Positions 28,552-37,759 are shown, counted from the stretch's first letter. The stretch is DNA of 64,000 nucleotides from Pseudomonas nitroreducens (GCF_024170165.1 NZ_JALJXP010000011.1:186001-250000); one strand, 5' to 3'. The notes: generated by a model from the letters alone, not told the origin. Numbers and translations are program-made.

Positions 28552-28923
28552 TCAGCGCCGCGCGGCCAGGGCGATCGACACCGACTCGGCGAAGCGCAGG
28601 GCGTGGGGCTTGTCCACTTCCACCTCGGCGTAGCGCACGGCCGGGTTGGCCATCACCAGATCGAGCAGCTCCTGGGTCAGGCGCTCGAGCAGGGCGAAGC
28701 GGTTCTCCTCGACGTGGGCGATGATCGCCTTGGTGATGGTGCGGTAGTTCAGCGCGTGCTCGATGTCGTTGACCTGCACCGCATCGCCGGCGGGGTAGAG
28801 GATGGTGAGGTTGATCAGCACATCCTGCTTGTTGAGGATTTCCTCTTCCTTGATGCCGATGTAGGTGCGCACGCGCAGGTCCTTGACCCGGATTCGCGCC
28901 ATGCCCGGCTGCAATTGCGTCAT
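28552..28923 (-). CDS. folX: Dihydroneopterin triphosphate 2'-epimerase FolX
   Basis: 123 residues, the FolB/FolX fold. [20 protein letters not shown] and [15 protein letters not shown] are typical, and [19 protein letters not shown] is the FolX form of the late block. It converts dihydroneopterin triphosphate to dihydromonapterin triphosphate. The start lies one base after the folE stop, so the genes are translationally linked. Together with FolE and FolM it makes tetrahydromonapterin, the cofactor of phenylalanine hydroxylase in Pseudomonas. Confidence 0.94.
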   Translation of the reverse strand: MTQLQPGMARIRVKDLRVRTYIGIKEEEILNKQDVLINLTILYPAGDAVQVNDIEHALNYRTITKAIIAHVEENRFALLERLTQELLDLVMANPAVRYAEVEVDKPHALRFAESVSIALAARR

Positions 28924-28924
28924 T

Positions 28925-29485
28925 TCACTTGCTCCGTCCGATCAGTTGCAGGAATTCCTGGCGGGTATTGGTGGAGGCGCGGAAGGCGCCGAGCATCACC
29001 GAGGTGTTCATCACCGAGTTCTGCTTCTCCACGCCGCGCATCATCATGCACATGTGCTGCGCCTCGATCACCACTGCCACGCCGGCGGCGCTGGTGACCT
29101 GCTGGACCGCCTCGGCGATCTGCCGGGTCAGGCTTTCCTGGATCTGCAGGCGGCGCGCGAACATGTCGACGATGCGCGCCACCTTCGACAGGCCCAGCAC
29201 CTTGCCGGTGGGAATGTACGCCACATGGGCCTTGCCGATGAAGGGCAGCAGGTGATGTTCGCACAGCGAGTAGAGCTCGATGTCCTTCACGATCACCATT
29301 TCGTCATTGTCCGAGGCGAACAGCGCGCCGTTGACGATTTCGTCGAGCGTCTGCCCATAGCCGTGGCAGAGGTACTGCATGGCCTTGGCGGCGCGCTTGG
29401 GCGTATCCAGCAGGCCTTCGCGGGTCGGGTCTTCGCCGACCCCCTTGAGAATCTCACGGTAGTGGTGAGACAGGTCTTCGATCAT
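28925..29485 (-). CDS. folE: GTP cyclohydrolase I
   Basis: 186 residues. Zinc ligands are Cys75 and His78 in [10 protein letters not shown] and a late Cys in [11 protein letters not shown]. Other family blocks are [15 protein letters not shown] and [12 protein letters not shown]. It converts GTP to dihydroneopterin triphosphate. Its place in a folM-folE-folX operon suggests this copy serves monapterin rather than folate synthesis; a second folE elsewhere is likely but not seen here. Confidence 0.96.
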   Translation of the reverse strand: MIEDLSHHYREILKGVGEDPTREGLLDTPKRAAKAMQYLCHGYGQTLDEIVNGALFASDNDEMVIVKDIELYSLCEHHLLPFIGKAHVAYIPTGKVLGLSKVARIVDMFARRLQIQESLTRQIAEAVQQVTSAAGVAVVIEAQHMCMMMRGVEKQNSVMNTSVMLGAFRASTNTRQEFLQLIGRSK

Positions 29486-29516
29486 GTGGGAGTTCCTCGC
29501 GCCCGCGCCGGGCGGG

Positions 29517-30242
29517 TCATTTGAGGTGCCGGCCGCCGTTGACGGTCAGGGTAGTGCCGGTCACGTAGGGACTGTCGAGCAGGTAGCGCACGCTCTGGTA
29601 GATCACGTCCGGGCCGGGCTCGATGCCCAGGGCGGATTTCGCCAGGGTGCGGGCGCGGTAGGCGTCGTCGTCGCCTTCGTTGAACAGGATCAGTGCCGGC
29701 GCGATGCCGTTGACCTTGATGCGCGGCGCGAGGCTTGCGGCGAAGGACAGGGTGAGGTTGTCCAGGCCGGCCTTGCTGGCGCAGTAGGCGATGCGGTTGG
29801 CGCTGCCCTTGCGGGCGACGTCGTCGGAGAGGTGGATGATGTCCGCCGGGGCGCCGCGCTCGGCGGCGTCGCGTTCGAGCAGGAGCGCGCAGCGCAGGTT
29901 GATCAGGTAGGGCGCGAGCATGTGCACGCGGAACAGCGTTTCGAAGGCCTGCGCATCGCCACCGGGCTGCTCGGCGATCCACGCGGAAGCGTTGTGGATG
30001 ATCGCGCGCAGCCGGTCGGTGCGGGACTCCAGCTCGTCGACGAAGGCGAGGATGCCGGCTTCGTCACCCAGTTCGGCGCGCAGGCAGGTGGCGCCTCGTT
30101 CGCGCAGCTCGGCGATGCCGGGTTTTTCCTGGCGATAGGTCACGATGACCGGCTGGCCGTCCTGCAGCAGGCGTTTCGCGCAATGCAGGCCGATGCGCTG
30201 GCTGGCGCCGGTGATCAGGATGGGGGCTGGGGTCTGGCCCAT
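29517..30242 (-). CDS. folM: Dihydromonapterin reductase FolM (SDR)
   Basis: 241 residues. The NADPH motif is the FolM variant [16 protein letters not shown] (no third Gly); the IIHNASAW strand replaces NNAG; the catalytic Tyr/Lys are in YCASKAG; the end is [13 protein letters not shown]. It reduces dihydromonapterin to tetrahydromonapterin. The start at 30242 is chosen because upstream in-frame sequence is not family-like and runs into the divergent flavodoxin promoter region. It is first in the operon. Confidence 0.93.
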   Translation of the reverse strand: MGQTPAPILITGASQRIGLHCAKRLLQDGQPVIVTYRQEKPGIAELRERGATCLRAELGDEAGILAFVDELESRTDRLRAIIHNASAWIAEQPGGDAQAFETLFRVHMLAPYLINLRCALLLERDAAERGAPADIIHLSDDVARKGSANRIAYCASKAGLDNLTLSFAASLAPRIKVNGIAPALILFNEGDDDAYRARTLAKSALGIEPGPDVIYQSVRYLLDSPYVTGTTLTVNGGRHLK

Positions 30243-30387
30243 GCGCGCCTCGCGAAAATCCACTTCAGGGAGCGCCGCAGCGGACAATGTCCTAGCGGCC
30301 GGGTAGGGCAAAACTATACCAGCCCCGGCGCGGTGCGGCACGGATGGGGCATAATGGGCGGCCTTGTCTTGCCTTGTGGGAGTGAAC

Positions 30388-30843
30388 ATGAAAGTCGCCA
30401 TCGTGTCCGGTTCGGTCTACGGCACCGCCGAAGAAGTCGCGCGCCACGCCAAGCGCCTGCTCGAAGCCGCCGGCTTCGAAGCCTGGTACGACCCGCGCGC
30501 CACCCTGGACGCCATGCTCGAGTTCGCTCCCGAGGCCTTCCTGGTGGTGACCGCCACCACCGGCATGGGCGACCTGCCCGACAGCTTCCAGCCGCTGTTC
30601 CACGCCATCCGCGACCGCCTGCCGGGCGAGTGGCGCGGTCGTCCGGGCGCCGTGCTGGCGCTGGGCGATTCCAGCTACGGCGATACCTACTGCGGCGGTG
30701 GTGAGCAGGTGCGCGAGCTGTACGCTGAATTGGGCGTGCAGGAAGTGGTGCCGATGCTGCGCCTGGACGGCAGCGAGACGGTGGACCAGGAGACCGACTC
30801 CGAGCCTTGGCTGGCGGATTTCATCGCCGCGCTGAAGGCCTGA
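30388..30843 (+). CDS. Flavodoxin (MioC-like)
   Basis: 151 residues. The FMN-phosphate loop is SGSVYGTAEEVARH, and TATTGMGDLPDSF and LGDSSYGDTYCGGGE give the other two FMN loops. It is a short-chain, cytoplasmic electron carrier. GGGAG lies before the ATG at 30388. Its stop codon TGA overlaps the next ATG (TGATG), so the two genes are coupled. It is divergent from folM. Confidence 0.93.
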   Translation: MKVAIVSGSVYGTAEEVARHAKRLLEAAGFEAWYDPRATLDAMLEFAPEAFLVVTATTGMGDLPDSFQPLFHAIRDRLPGEWRGRPGAVLALGDSSYGDTYCGGGEQVRELYAELGVQEVVPMLRLDGSETVDQETDSEPWLADFIAALKA

Positions 30844-31313
30844 TGCATCCCCGCGCCCGCTACCTGATCGACACCCTGCAGCTCGCCCCGCACCCCGAGG
30901 GCGGCTTCTATCGACGGGTGTTCGAATCGGGTCTGATGGGCGCCGATGGCCGGCCGCAGTCGTCGGCCATTCTGTTCCTGCTGCCCGCCGGCACCGTCAG
31001 CCGCTGGCACCGCGTGGATGCCGACGAACTGTGGCACTTCCACGAAGGTTCGCCGCTGGAATTGCTCATCGCCGAGCGGCCGGATGCCGCCGTGCGCCGT
31101 GAAACCCTCGGCCCGGTGGGCGAGGGCAGCCTGCCGCAACGCGTCGTGCCGGCCCACTCCTGGCAGGCCGCGCGTTGCCTGGGGGATTACGTGCTGGTGG
31201 GCTGCACTGTGTCGCCTGCTTTCGAATTCGCCGGTTTCACGCTGCTGGCCGATGACCGCGAGGCGCAGCGGGAGTGGCCGCGGCTCGTCAGCGAGTTTCC
31301 TGTGCTGCTCTGA
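30843..31313 (+). CDS. Cupin_5 (DUF985) family protein
   Basis: 156 residues. The PF06172 pattern is visible: LIDTLQLAPHPEGGFYRRVF, SAILFLLPAGTVSRWHRVDADELWHFHEG (in parts) and VPAHSWQAAR. The His and Glu residues of the WHRVDADELWHFH region would hold a metal, as in other cupins. The substrate is unknown. It overlaps the flavodoxin stop by one base. The same pair is known to me from PAO1 (PA3435-PA3436). Confidence 0.92.
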   Translation: MHPRARYLIDTLQLAPHPEGGFYRRVFESGLMGADGRPQSSAILFLLPAGTVSRWHRVDADELWHFHEGSPLELLIAERPDAAVRRETLGPVGEGSLPQRVVPAHSWQAARCLGDYVLVGCTVSPAFEFAGFTLLADDREAQREWPRLVSEFPVLL

Positions 31314-31336
31314 AAGGCTTCGTACCGAGCTCTGGC

Positions 31337-31474
31337 AGGGCTAGTAACGCGCCAGCGTTATCCGCCGCCAAGTTGCCGGCGGATAACCCGTTCCGGGTTA
31401 TGCGCCCTACGATCTACCGGAGCCTGCCGGCAAGCGGATCACGGCTCTTCGTAGGAGCGAGCTTGCTCGCGAAC
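31337..31474. repeat. Palindromic element followed by a REP unit
   Basis: 31337-31412 is a two-hairpin palindrome (GTAACGC/GCGTTATCCGCC, then GGCGGATAACCCG/CGGGTTATGCGCC). 31451-31474 is a REP unit GTAGGAGCGAGCTTGCTCGC preceded by GGCTCTTC, as in both dispersed-repeat copies. Confidence 0.82.
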
Positions 31475-31479
31475 CTGCC

Positions 31480-32376
31480 TCACTCCGAGCCCTCGGGATG
31501 CAGCGGCATCTCGATCATCAAGGCCAGCCAGGCCTTCGCCGCATTCGACAGGTAGGCGTCGCGCCGCCAGATGAAACTGATGTCCCAGCGCAGGTCCGGC
31601 TCGCTCAGCAGCACGCGGACCAGCCCCGGTCGCTCCAGGTCCTTCGCCACCACTCGCGGCAGCAGCACCGCGCCTTGTCCGGCGGCGACCAGCGCACCGA
31701 GGAAGTCCGCCTGGCCGCTGCGGCCGCCTTCCTTGGGTTCGAATCCGGCCTCGCGGCAGGCGCGCAGCAGGCGGTCGTTGAGGGTGAAGCTCTGCTGGTA
31801 GAGCAGGAAGGGCGTGTCCGAGAGTTCCGCCAGATCCAGGCTCCCGCGCCCGGCCAGCGGGTGCGCGGCCGGTAGCAGCACGTCCAGCGGCTCGTTGCAG
31901 AAGGGCTGCCAGTCGAAGCCGGGATCGTCCGGGGTGAGACCGCCGCCCAGCTCCAGTTCGCCGCTGTAGACCATTTCCTCCATGGTCTTGCTGCCGCCTT
32001 CGATCAGGTGCACGTCGATGTTCGGGTAGCGCCGCCGATATTCGGCGAAGCGCCCGGCGAACAGCGCGTCGGCCCCCAGCAGCGGCAGGCCCAGGCGCAG
32101 CTCGCCGCGGTGCAGGTGGGTGAGGTCGTCCAGTTCGGTATGCAGTTCGCGGCGCAGGCGCAGCATGTCCTCGGCGCGGCGCAGCACCACTTCGCCGGCG
32201 GCGGTCAGGCGGATGTGCGGGCCGCTGCGTTCCAGCAGTTGTACGCGCAGGCTCTGCTCCAGCTGCGCGACCTGCTTGCTCACCGCTGACTGGCTGGCGT
32301 TCAGGTGCACCGCCGCCTGGGTGAAACTACCGTGGCGCACGACTTCGGCGAAGGTGCGCAGCTGCTTGAATTCCAT
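31480..32376 (-). CDS. LysR-family regulator, probable controller of lrgA/lrgB-like genes
   Basis: 298 residues. The helix-turn-helix is GSFTQAAVHLNASQSAVSKQ with VAQLEQSL; the effector domain has RRRYPNIDVHLIEGG and VAAGQGAVLLPRVVAKD. It is divergent from the CidA/CidB-like pair with 114 bases between starts. That layout is like CidR in Bacillus and Staphylococcus, which responds to acetate or pyruvate metabolism. Control of the pair is inference from the layout. Confidence 0.92.
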   Translation of the reverse strand: MEFKQLRTFAEVVRHGSFTQAAVHLNASQSAVSKQVAQLEQSLRVQLLERSGPHIRLTAAGEVVLRRAEDMLRLRRELHTELDDLTHLHRGELRLGLPLLGADALFAGRFAEYRRRYPNIDVHLIEGGSKTMEEMVYSGELELGGGLTPDDPGFDWQPFCNEPLDVLLPAAHPLAGRGSLDLAELSDTPFLLYQQSFTLNDRLLRACREAGFEPKEGGRSGQADFLGALVAAGQGAVLLPRVVAKDLERPGLVRVLLSEPDLRWDISFIWRRDAYLSNAAKAWLALMIEMPLHPEGSE

Positions 32377-32490
32377 TATGGAATGGCTCCGATTCGATCT
32401 ATTCGCTTTGGGGATGATAGGCGCGGGAGTAGGCTTTGCACCATTCCCAACCGATTTTCTTCATCCGCCCAACGCACCGAGATCGCCGCC

Positions 32491-32868
32491 ATGTTCCGCC
32501 GTGCCGCCCGCCTGATATTCGAACTCGCCGTCCTCGCCGCCTTCTGGTGGATCGGCGGCTGGATCGCCACCCTCACCGGGCTGCCGGTGCCGGGAAGCGT
32601 CATCGGGCTGGCGCTGCTGCTGGTGCTGTTCGCCTGCGGGGCGATCCGCCCGGCCCTGCTGCAGGGCGGCGCCGGCCTGCTGCTGGCGGAGATGCTGCTG
32701 TTCTTCATCCCCGCGCTGATGAGCCTGCTCGACTATGGCCCGCTGCTGCGCAGCGAAGGCTGGAAGATTCTGCTGGTGATCACTGCCAGCACCGTGATGG
32801 TGATGTTGTCCACCGCCCTGGCGGTGGAATGGATGTGCCGCTGGAGATCTCGCCATGAGCCTCGATAA
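32491..32868 (+). CDS. CidA/LrgA family holin-like protein
   Basis: 125 residues, four hydrophobic helices. LIFELAVLAAFWWIGGWIAT and LTGLPVPGSVIGLALLLVLF give the family signature (LPxPGSVIGL). It is an inner-membrane protein that works with LrgB/CidB; roles proposed are control of murein hydrolases and export of small metabolites. The start at 32491 matches family length. It overlaps the next gene by 14 bases. Confidence 0.93.
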   Translation: MFRRAARLIFELAVLAAFWWIGGWIATLTGLPVPGSVIGLALLLVLFACGAIRPALLQGGAGLLLAEMLLFFIPALMSLLDYGPLLRSEGWKILLVITASTVMVMLSTALAVEWMCRWRSRHEPR

Positions 32869-33541
32869 GCAAGCCCTGTTCTGGTTGGCCGTGACCCTGG
32901 GCGGTTACCTGCTCAGCCGTACCCTCTACCGCCGTTTCCAACAGTACTGGCTGTCGCCCATCGTCTTCGTGCCGGTGCTGCTGTTCGCCCTGGCGATCCC
33001 GCTGCAGGCGCGTTATGTCGACTACGCCCGTGACACCAGCTGGCTGGTGGCGCTGCTCGGTCCGGCCACCGTGGCCTTCGCCATCCCGATCTGGCAGCAG
33101 CGCGCCTTGCTCGCCCGCCACTGGCCGGCGCTGCTGACCGGCATGCTGGCCGGCTCGAGCATGGCCATCGGCAGCTCCTGGGCACTGGCCCACGCGCTGG
33201 CGCTGGATAGCCAGGTGACCCTGTCGCTGATCCCGCGCTCGATCACCACGCCGTTTGCCATGGAAATGTCCCACGATCTGGGCGGCGTGCCGGCACTGAC
33301 GGCGGCCTTCGTGATGATCACCGGGGTGTTCGGCGCCCTGATCGGCGGCGTGCTGATGAAGATGCTGCCGCTGCGCTCCGCCCTGGCCCGCGGCGCGCTG
33401 CTGGGCGTTGGCGCCCACGGCGCGGGGACCAGCCGGGCTTATGAGTTCGGCGGTGAGGAAGGTTCGGCAGCCGGCCTGCTGATGGTCCTGACCGGGCTGT
33501 TCAACCTGATGCTGGCGCCGGTCCTGGTCTGGTGCCTGTAA
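32855..33541 (+). CDS. LrgB/CidB family membrane protein
   Basis: 228 residues with about six membrane segments. The family blocks are LLGPATVAFAIPIWQQ, LIPRSITTPFAMEMSHDLGG and LGVGAHGAGTSRAYEFGGEEG (in part). It is the partner of the LrgA-like protein, overlapping its end, so the two are made together. It is convergent with the WbqC-like gene, with a 6-base gap and no terminator between. Confidence 0.94.
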   Translation: MSLDKQALFWLAVTLGGYLLSRTLYRRFQQYWLSPIVFVPVLLFALAIPLQARYVDYARDTSWLVALLGPATVAFAIPIWQQRALLARHWPALLTGMLAGSSMAIGSSWALAHALALDSQVTLSLIPRSITTPFAMEMSHDLGGVPALTAAFVMITGVFGALIGGVLMKMLPLRSALARGALLGVGAHGAGTSRAYEFGGEEGSAAGLLMVLTGLFNLMLAPVLVWCL

Positions 33542-33547
33542 AGACAG

Positions 33548-34261
33548 TCAGCTCAGATCGTAGGCGTCGAGCATCCGCGAGGTATCGGCTGGGGAGTTGA
33601 ACATCATCACGTCGATGATCGACAAACCCGCCTCGAAGGTCGGGCGCTTCTGGTCGTAAGGGTGCAGCCTGGGCTCCTGGAAGCGCAGGGTCAGCCCGGC
33701 ATCGTGGTACTTGTCGCGGTCGAAGAAGCTCTGCCCGCCCGGCGGGTTCCAGTACTCCTCCACGCCGCCCAGTGCCTTGCAGATGTTCAGCGCCCATTCG
33801 TCCGGCGCGGTCGGCCGCTCCATCGGCAGCTCCATGTGCGAAAGCACCGGCATTTTCCTGGGGAAGCCCAGGTAGGCGCAGGTGGCCTCCAGGGTGGTCT
33901 TGTTCACCGAGACGATGTCCTCGAACGGATGGTCCAGGGACGCGGCGATCATTTCCCGCACATCGCGGTAATAGGGCGCGACCTTGCGGTAGACGTCCAG
34001 CTGGGAGAACAGGCTGCGCCGCCAGTCCTGGCCGTTGTCCAGGCGCACGTCCTTGATCAGCGTATGGCGGTGGTGCTTGATCCGCGGCACGCGGATGTAG
34101 GACCAGCCAGTCTGGTGATTGAGGATGCGGTTGCGCTCGATCCAGCCGTGGTGGATGTACTGCACGGTGTCGAACAGGACGAACAGGTCGGTGTGCTTGA
34201 TCAGGCTGAAGTAGCCCAGGTACGGAAAGAAGTACGGCTGCATGATGGCGGTTCGTTTCAC
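33548..34261 (-). CDS. WbqC-like protein family
   Basis: 237 residues from a GTG start: VKRTAIMQPYFFPYLGYFSL is the typical WbqC start. DTVQYIHHGWIERNRIL, WSYIRVPRIKH and the late WNPPGGQSFFD also fit PF08889. WbqC-like proteins occur in O-antigen and other sugar clusters and are thought to act in polysaccharide or amino-sugar chemistry, but no reaction is proven to my knowledge. GTG at 34261 is chosen because GAGG lies eight bases before it and the family start would otherwise be cut. Confidence 0.88.
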   Translation of the reverse strand: MKRTAIMQPYFFPYLGYFSLIKHTDLFVLFDTVQYIHHGWIERNRILNHQTGWSYIRVPRIKHHRHTLIKDVRLDNGQDWRRSLFSQLDVYRKVAPYYRDVREMIAASLDHPFEDIVSVNKTTLEATCAYLGFPRKMPVLSHMELPMERPTAPDEWALNICKALGGVEEYWNPPGGQSFFDRDKYHDAGLTLRFQEPRLHPYDQKRPTFEAGLSIIDVMMFNSPADTSRMLDAYDLS

Positions 34262-34681
34262 GTCGGCTGCCTCGTTGGCCGAGCTGGAGTCTCCTCCCGA
34301 CTCCCGGGTACTACTGAGGAATGTTGCGAAAGATATTGCGAAATGTTTCCAGGTGACTCGGAGACGCCAGAAAGGCGCCGGGGCAGGGATGAAAATCGGG
34401 CACGCTTCCGCCAGCCCTGACGTGCGAGCTGGCTGCCGCACTGTCTGGATAGCGCTTTTGGAGGGAGTCGCCGGGCACCGGGTGGATCGGGTGCCGCTGG
34501 CAGCGACTAACGCCACTATAGGTGGAGGAACCGCTGACGCAAGCTGAGTTATCCGCCTGCGCTTATAGGGGGACATTCGCCAGACGCTGCCAGATGAAAC
34601 TGTCAGTTCCGTGACAGTCGCCAGCTCGCCGCGCTGACTAGACTGCGCCATCGAACAACAACAACGAAGAGGCTACCGACC
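34262..34681. other. 420-base gene-free interval with hairpins
   Basis: Between the divergent WbqC-like and aldolase genes. It holds a TTGCGAAA-GATA-TTGCGAAAT direct repeat near 34324, a long interrupted hairpin AGTCGC...GGCACC / GGTGCC...GCGACT at 34466-34508, a small hairpin CCAC/GTGG near 34512-34524, and a perfect inverted repeat CTGTCA-N6-TGACAG at 34600-34617, 64 bases before the aldolase ATG. No open frame is convincing. Confidence 0.5.
34600..34617. promoter_or_regulatory. Inverted repeat, possible operator of the aldolase/hydrolase operon
   Basis: CTGTCAGTTCCGTGACAG, a perfect 6-bp inverted repeat with a 6-base spacer. Its position upstream of 34682 suits a dimeric regulator; the regulator is unknown. 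Confidence 0.45.
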
Positions 34682-35464
34682 ATGCACGCCGCTCACCCGC
34701 TGCCCACCGTGAACGTCAAGGATCAGGTCTCCGCCGCCGAATGGCAGACCCGCGTCGACCTCGCTGCCTGTTACCGGCTGATCGCCCTGCAGGGCTGGGA
34801 CGACCTGATCTTCACCCATATCTCGGCCAAGGTCCCCGGCACCGAGGACTTCCTGATCAACCCCTACGGCATGATGTTCCACGAAATCACCGCGTCGAGC
34901 CTGGTGAAAGTGGATGCCTCAGGCAAGAAGCTGATGGACAGCCCCTACGACATCAACCCGGCGGGCTACACCATCCACAGCGCCATCCACGACGTGCGTC
35001 ACGACGTCGAGTGCGTGCTGCATACCCACACCGCTGCCGGTATCGCCGTCTCCGCGCAGAAGCAGGGCCTGCTGCCGATTTCCCAGCAGTCGCTGTTCGT
35101 CCTTTCCAGCCTGGCCTACCACGGCTACGAGGGCGTGGCGTTGAACCACGACGAGAAGGCGCGCCTGCAGGCGGACCTGGGCATGGCCAACTTCATGATC
35201 CTGCCCAACCACGGCCTGCTGACCTGCTCGGGCACCATCGCCGACACCTTCCTGATGATGTTCACCCTGCAGCGCGCCTGTGAAATCCAGGTGCTGGCCC
35301 AGGGCGGCGGCGCCGAACTGATCCTGATTCCGCAGCCGATCCTCGATGGCGCCCGCGCCATGGCCGCCGCCGTGACCAAGAGCAAGCAGGGCATGGGCGG
35401 CGCCCTGGCGTGGCCGGCGCTGCTGCGCAAGCTGGACCTGCAGAACCCCGGCTACCGCGACTGA
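34682..35464 (+). CDS. Class II aldolase/adducin family protein
   Basis: 260 residues. Key blocks are DDLIFTHISAKVPG and the zinc-binding CVLHTHTAAGIAVS, plus LPNHGLLTCSGT with the third His. The acid/base Tyr position is not clear. Family members cleave or epimerise sugar phosphates or decarboxylate; substrate unknown. Its TGA overlaps the ATG of the following hydrolase by one base, so the two probably act together. I recall an aldolase/epoxide hydrolase pair in PAO1 (PA3430-PA3429). Confidence 0.92.
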   Translation: MHAAHPLPTVNVKDQVSAAEWQTRVDLAACYRLIALQGWDDLIFTHISAKVPGTEDFLINPYGMMFHEITASSLVKVDASGKKLMDSPYDINPAGYTIHSAIHDVRHDVECVLHTHTAAGIAVSAQKQGLLPISQQSLFVLSSLAYHGYEGVALNHDEKARLQADLGMANFMILPNHGLLTCSGTIADTFLMMFTLQRACEIQVLAQGGGAELILIPQPILDGARAMAAAVTKSKQGMGGALAWPALLRKLDLQNPGYRD

Positions 35465-36342
35465 TGGCGCTGGCCGGCATCGCCCTGCGCGACTGGCGCG
35501 CGCAGGGCAGTGACTTCAGCTTCCGTGGGCAGGCAATCCGCTACTGGAGCGCCGGCAGCGGCGCTCCGCTGCTGCTGGTCCACGGCTTCCCCACCGCCTC
35601 CTGGGATTGGCATTACCTCTGGCAACCGCTGGCCCAGCGCTACCGGCTGATCGCCTGCGACATGCTCGGCTTCGGCGACTCAGCCAAACCCAAGGGGCAC
35701 GACTACCGCATCCTCGAACAGGCCGACCTGCAGCAGGCGCTGCTGCAGCACCTGGGCGTGCGCGAGCCGGCGCACCTGCTGGTGCACGACTACGGCAACA
35801 GCGTCGGCCAGGAACTGCTGGCACGGCACGAGGAAGGCGGTTTTGCCCTGGCCTCGCTGGCCTTCCTCAACGGCGGGCTGTTCCCCGAGACCCACCGCGC
35901 GGTGCTCTCGCAGAAGCTGCTGCTCGGCCCGTTCGGCTCCCTGTTCGGCCGGCTGTTCGACCGCAAGCGCCTGGAGCAGAACTTCGCCAAGGTGTTCGGC
36001 CCGCAGACCCAGCCGTCCGCCGCCGAGCTGGATGCCTTCTGGGAGCTGATCCGCCACAACGACGGGCCACGGGTCATGCACCGGCTGATCCACTACATCC
36101 TCGACCGTCGCCAGCACCGCGAGCGCTGGGTCGGCGCGATGCAGCGCACGACCGTGCCGCTGCGCCTGATCGACGGGCCGGAGGACCCGATTTCCGGCGC
36201 GCACATGGTGGTTCGCTACCGCGAGCTGATCCCGCAACCGGATACCGTCGAGCTGCCCGGCATCGGCCACTACCCGCAGGTCGAGGCGCCGGAACAGGTG
36301 CTACAGCACTATCTGGCATTCCGACAGGAAAGGGCGCCGTAG
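35464..36342 (+). CDS. Alpha/beta hydrolase with Asp nucleophile (MEST/epoxide hydrolase-like)
   Basis: 292 residues. The oxyanion block is LLVHGFPTASWDWHYLW, and the nucleophile elbow is VHDYGNSVGQ with Asp109, not Ser, as in epoxide hydrolases, haloalkane dehalogenases and MEST proteins. The base is the His in GIGHYPQVEAP. The DYG form is closest in memory to MEST and serum-type epoxide hydrolase relatives. It overlaps the aldolase gene's stop. The substrate is unknown. Confidence 0.92.
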   Translation: MALAGIALRDWRAQGSDFSFRGQAIRYWSAGSGAPLLLVHGFPTASWDWHYLWQPLAQRYRLIACDMLGFGDSAKPKGHDYRILEQADLQQALLQHLGVREPAHLLVHDYGNSVGQELLARHEEGGFALASLAFLNGGLFPETHRAVLSQKLLLGPFGSLFGRLFDRKRLEQNFAKVFGPQTQPSAAELDAFWELIRHNDGPRVMHRLIHYILDRRQHRERWVGAMQRTTVPLRLIDGPEDPISGAHMVVRYRELIPQPDTVELPGIGHYPQVEAPEQVLQHYLAFRQERAP

Positions 36343-36441
36343 CTACGGACCGATCCACCCTTAGATTCGGAACTGACTGATAGATCGGCCCTGCGTGGCA
36401 GCGGTAGCTTCCCCGGCTTTGTTCAGCCGGAGGTCGCTACC

Positions 36442-36735
36442 ATGCCACTCAGATCCGTCATTCCTGTCCGCCAGCCGCAGGGTTCGCTGCTGTATCGGGC
36501 GCTGCTGCACCTGCGCCGGGACTTCGCCTTCGTCGCCATTCCCGTGCTGCTGGTGCTGGCCGGAATCTGCGCGGCCGGCGGTTATTACGCCTGGCTCACG
36601 CAGGACTGGGTGCCCGCCGCCCTGGGGGCGCTGGCGCTGCTGCCGGCTTCAGGCCTGCTGCTGTTCTGGAGCGAGTACGACTGGTGGCTGTTCAAGCTCG
36701 GCCCGCGCTCGGAGCTGAACCTGCCGATGCGCTGA
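36442..36735 (+). CDS. Small membrane protein, hypothetical
   Basis: 97 residues with two hydrophobic helices: FVAIPVLLVLAGICAAGGYY and ALGALALLPASGLLLFW. A GGAGG site lies eight bases before the ATG, so translation is likely. A positively charged start (LHLRRD) suggests the N-terminus is inside. I recognise no family. Confidence 0.75.
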   Translation: MPLRSVIPVRQPQGSLLYRALLHLRRDFAFVAIPVLLVLAGICAAGGYYAWLTQDWVPAALGALALLPASGLLLFWSEYDWWLFKLGPRSELNLPMR

Positions 36736-36847
36736 CCGATCATCCCCTGGCCTTATCGAGCACCATTCAGCCTTGGTCGTCTTGGTTGTGACCGGATCGT
36801 GACTGCCGGACACTCGACGGAAAACCATCCTGCCTGGAGCCCCAATC

Positions 36848-37759
36848 ATGAGTGATGCCCTGCGTTTCGACGGAAAAGTCGTGATCGTTACCGGAGCCGG
36901 TGGCGGTATCGGCCGCGCCCACGCCCTGCTGTTCGCCAAGCACGGCGCGAAGGTGGTGGTGAACGACCTGGGCGGCAGCACCCATGGCGAAGGCGCCAAC
37001 GCCTCGGCTGCCGACCGCGTGGTCGCGGAAATCCGCGAAGCCGGCGGCACCGCCATCGCCAACCATGACTCGGTCACCGACGGCGAGAAGATCGTCCGCC
37101 AGGCCGTCGAGGAATTCGGCCGCATCGACGTGGTGGTGAACAACGCCGGCATCCTGCGCGACAAGACCTTCCACAAGATGGAAGACGCCGACTGGGACCT
37201 GGTCTACAAGGTCCACGTCGAAGGCGCGTACAAGGTGACCCGCGCCGCCTGGCCGTTCATGCGCGAGCAGGGCTATGGCCGGGTGATCTTCACCTCGTCC
37301 ACCTCCGGCATCTACGGCAACTTCGGCCAGAGCAACTACGGCATGGCCAAGCTGGGCCTCTACGGCCTGACCCGCAACCTGGCCATCGAAGGCCGCAAGA
37401 GCAACATCTTCGTCAACGCCATCGCACCCACCGGCGGCACCCGCATGACCGAAGGCCTGATCCCGCCGCAGGTGTTCGAGGCGCTCAAGCCCGAACTCGT
37501 CAGCCCGCTGGTGGTGTACCTGGGCAGCGAAGCCTGCCAGGAGACTTCGGGCCTGTTCGAAGTGGGCGGCGGCTGGATCGGCAAGGTGCGCTGGGAGCGC
37601 AGCCTGGGCGTGGGCTTCGACCCGCGCGAAGGCTTCAGCGTCGAGGACGTGGCGGCCAACTTTGCGCAGATCTGCGACTTCGAGAACGCCGCACACCCGA
37701 AAGATAACGTCGAAGCGCTGCGCGAGATGATGGCCAACCTGCAGAAATACGCCGGTTGA
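36848..37759 (+). CDS. SDR, 3-hydroxyacyl-CoA dehydrogenase of the multifunctional-enzyme type
   Basis: 303 residues. The NAD motif is TGAGGGIGRAHALLFAKHGA, and VVNDLGGSTHGEGAN is the marker of the peroxisomal multifunctional protein 2 (HSD17B4) branch. NNAG, the catalytic Ser and SNYGMAKLGLYG (Tyr/Lys) are intact. It probably oxidises (R)-3-hydroxyacyl-CoA. It is followed by a terminator and an enoyl-CoA hydratase-like gene. In PAO1 I recall PA3427-PA3426 in this order. Confidence 0.93.
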   Translation: MSDALRFDGKVVIVTGAGGGIGRAHALLFAKHGAKVVVNDLGGSTHGEGANASAADRVVAEIREAGGTAIANHDSVTDGEKIVRQAVEEFGRIDVVVNNAGILRDKTFHKMEDADWDLVYKVHVEGAYKVTRAAWPFMREQGYGRVIFTSSTSGIYGNFGQSNYGMAKLGLYGLTRNLAIEGRKSNIFVNAIAPTGGTRMTEGLIPPQVFEALKPELVSPLVVYLGSEACQETSGLFEVGGGWIGKVRWERSLGVGFDPREGFSVEDVAANFAQICDFENAAHPKDNVEALREMMANLQKYAG

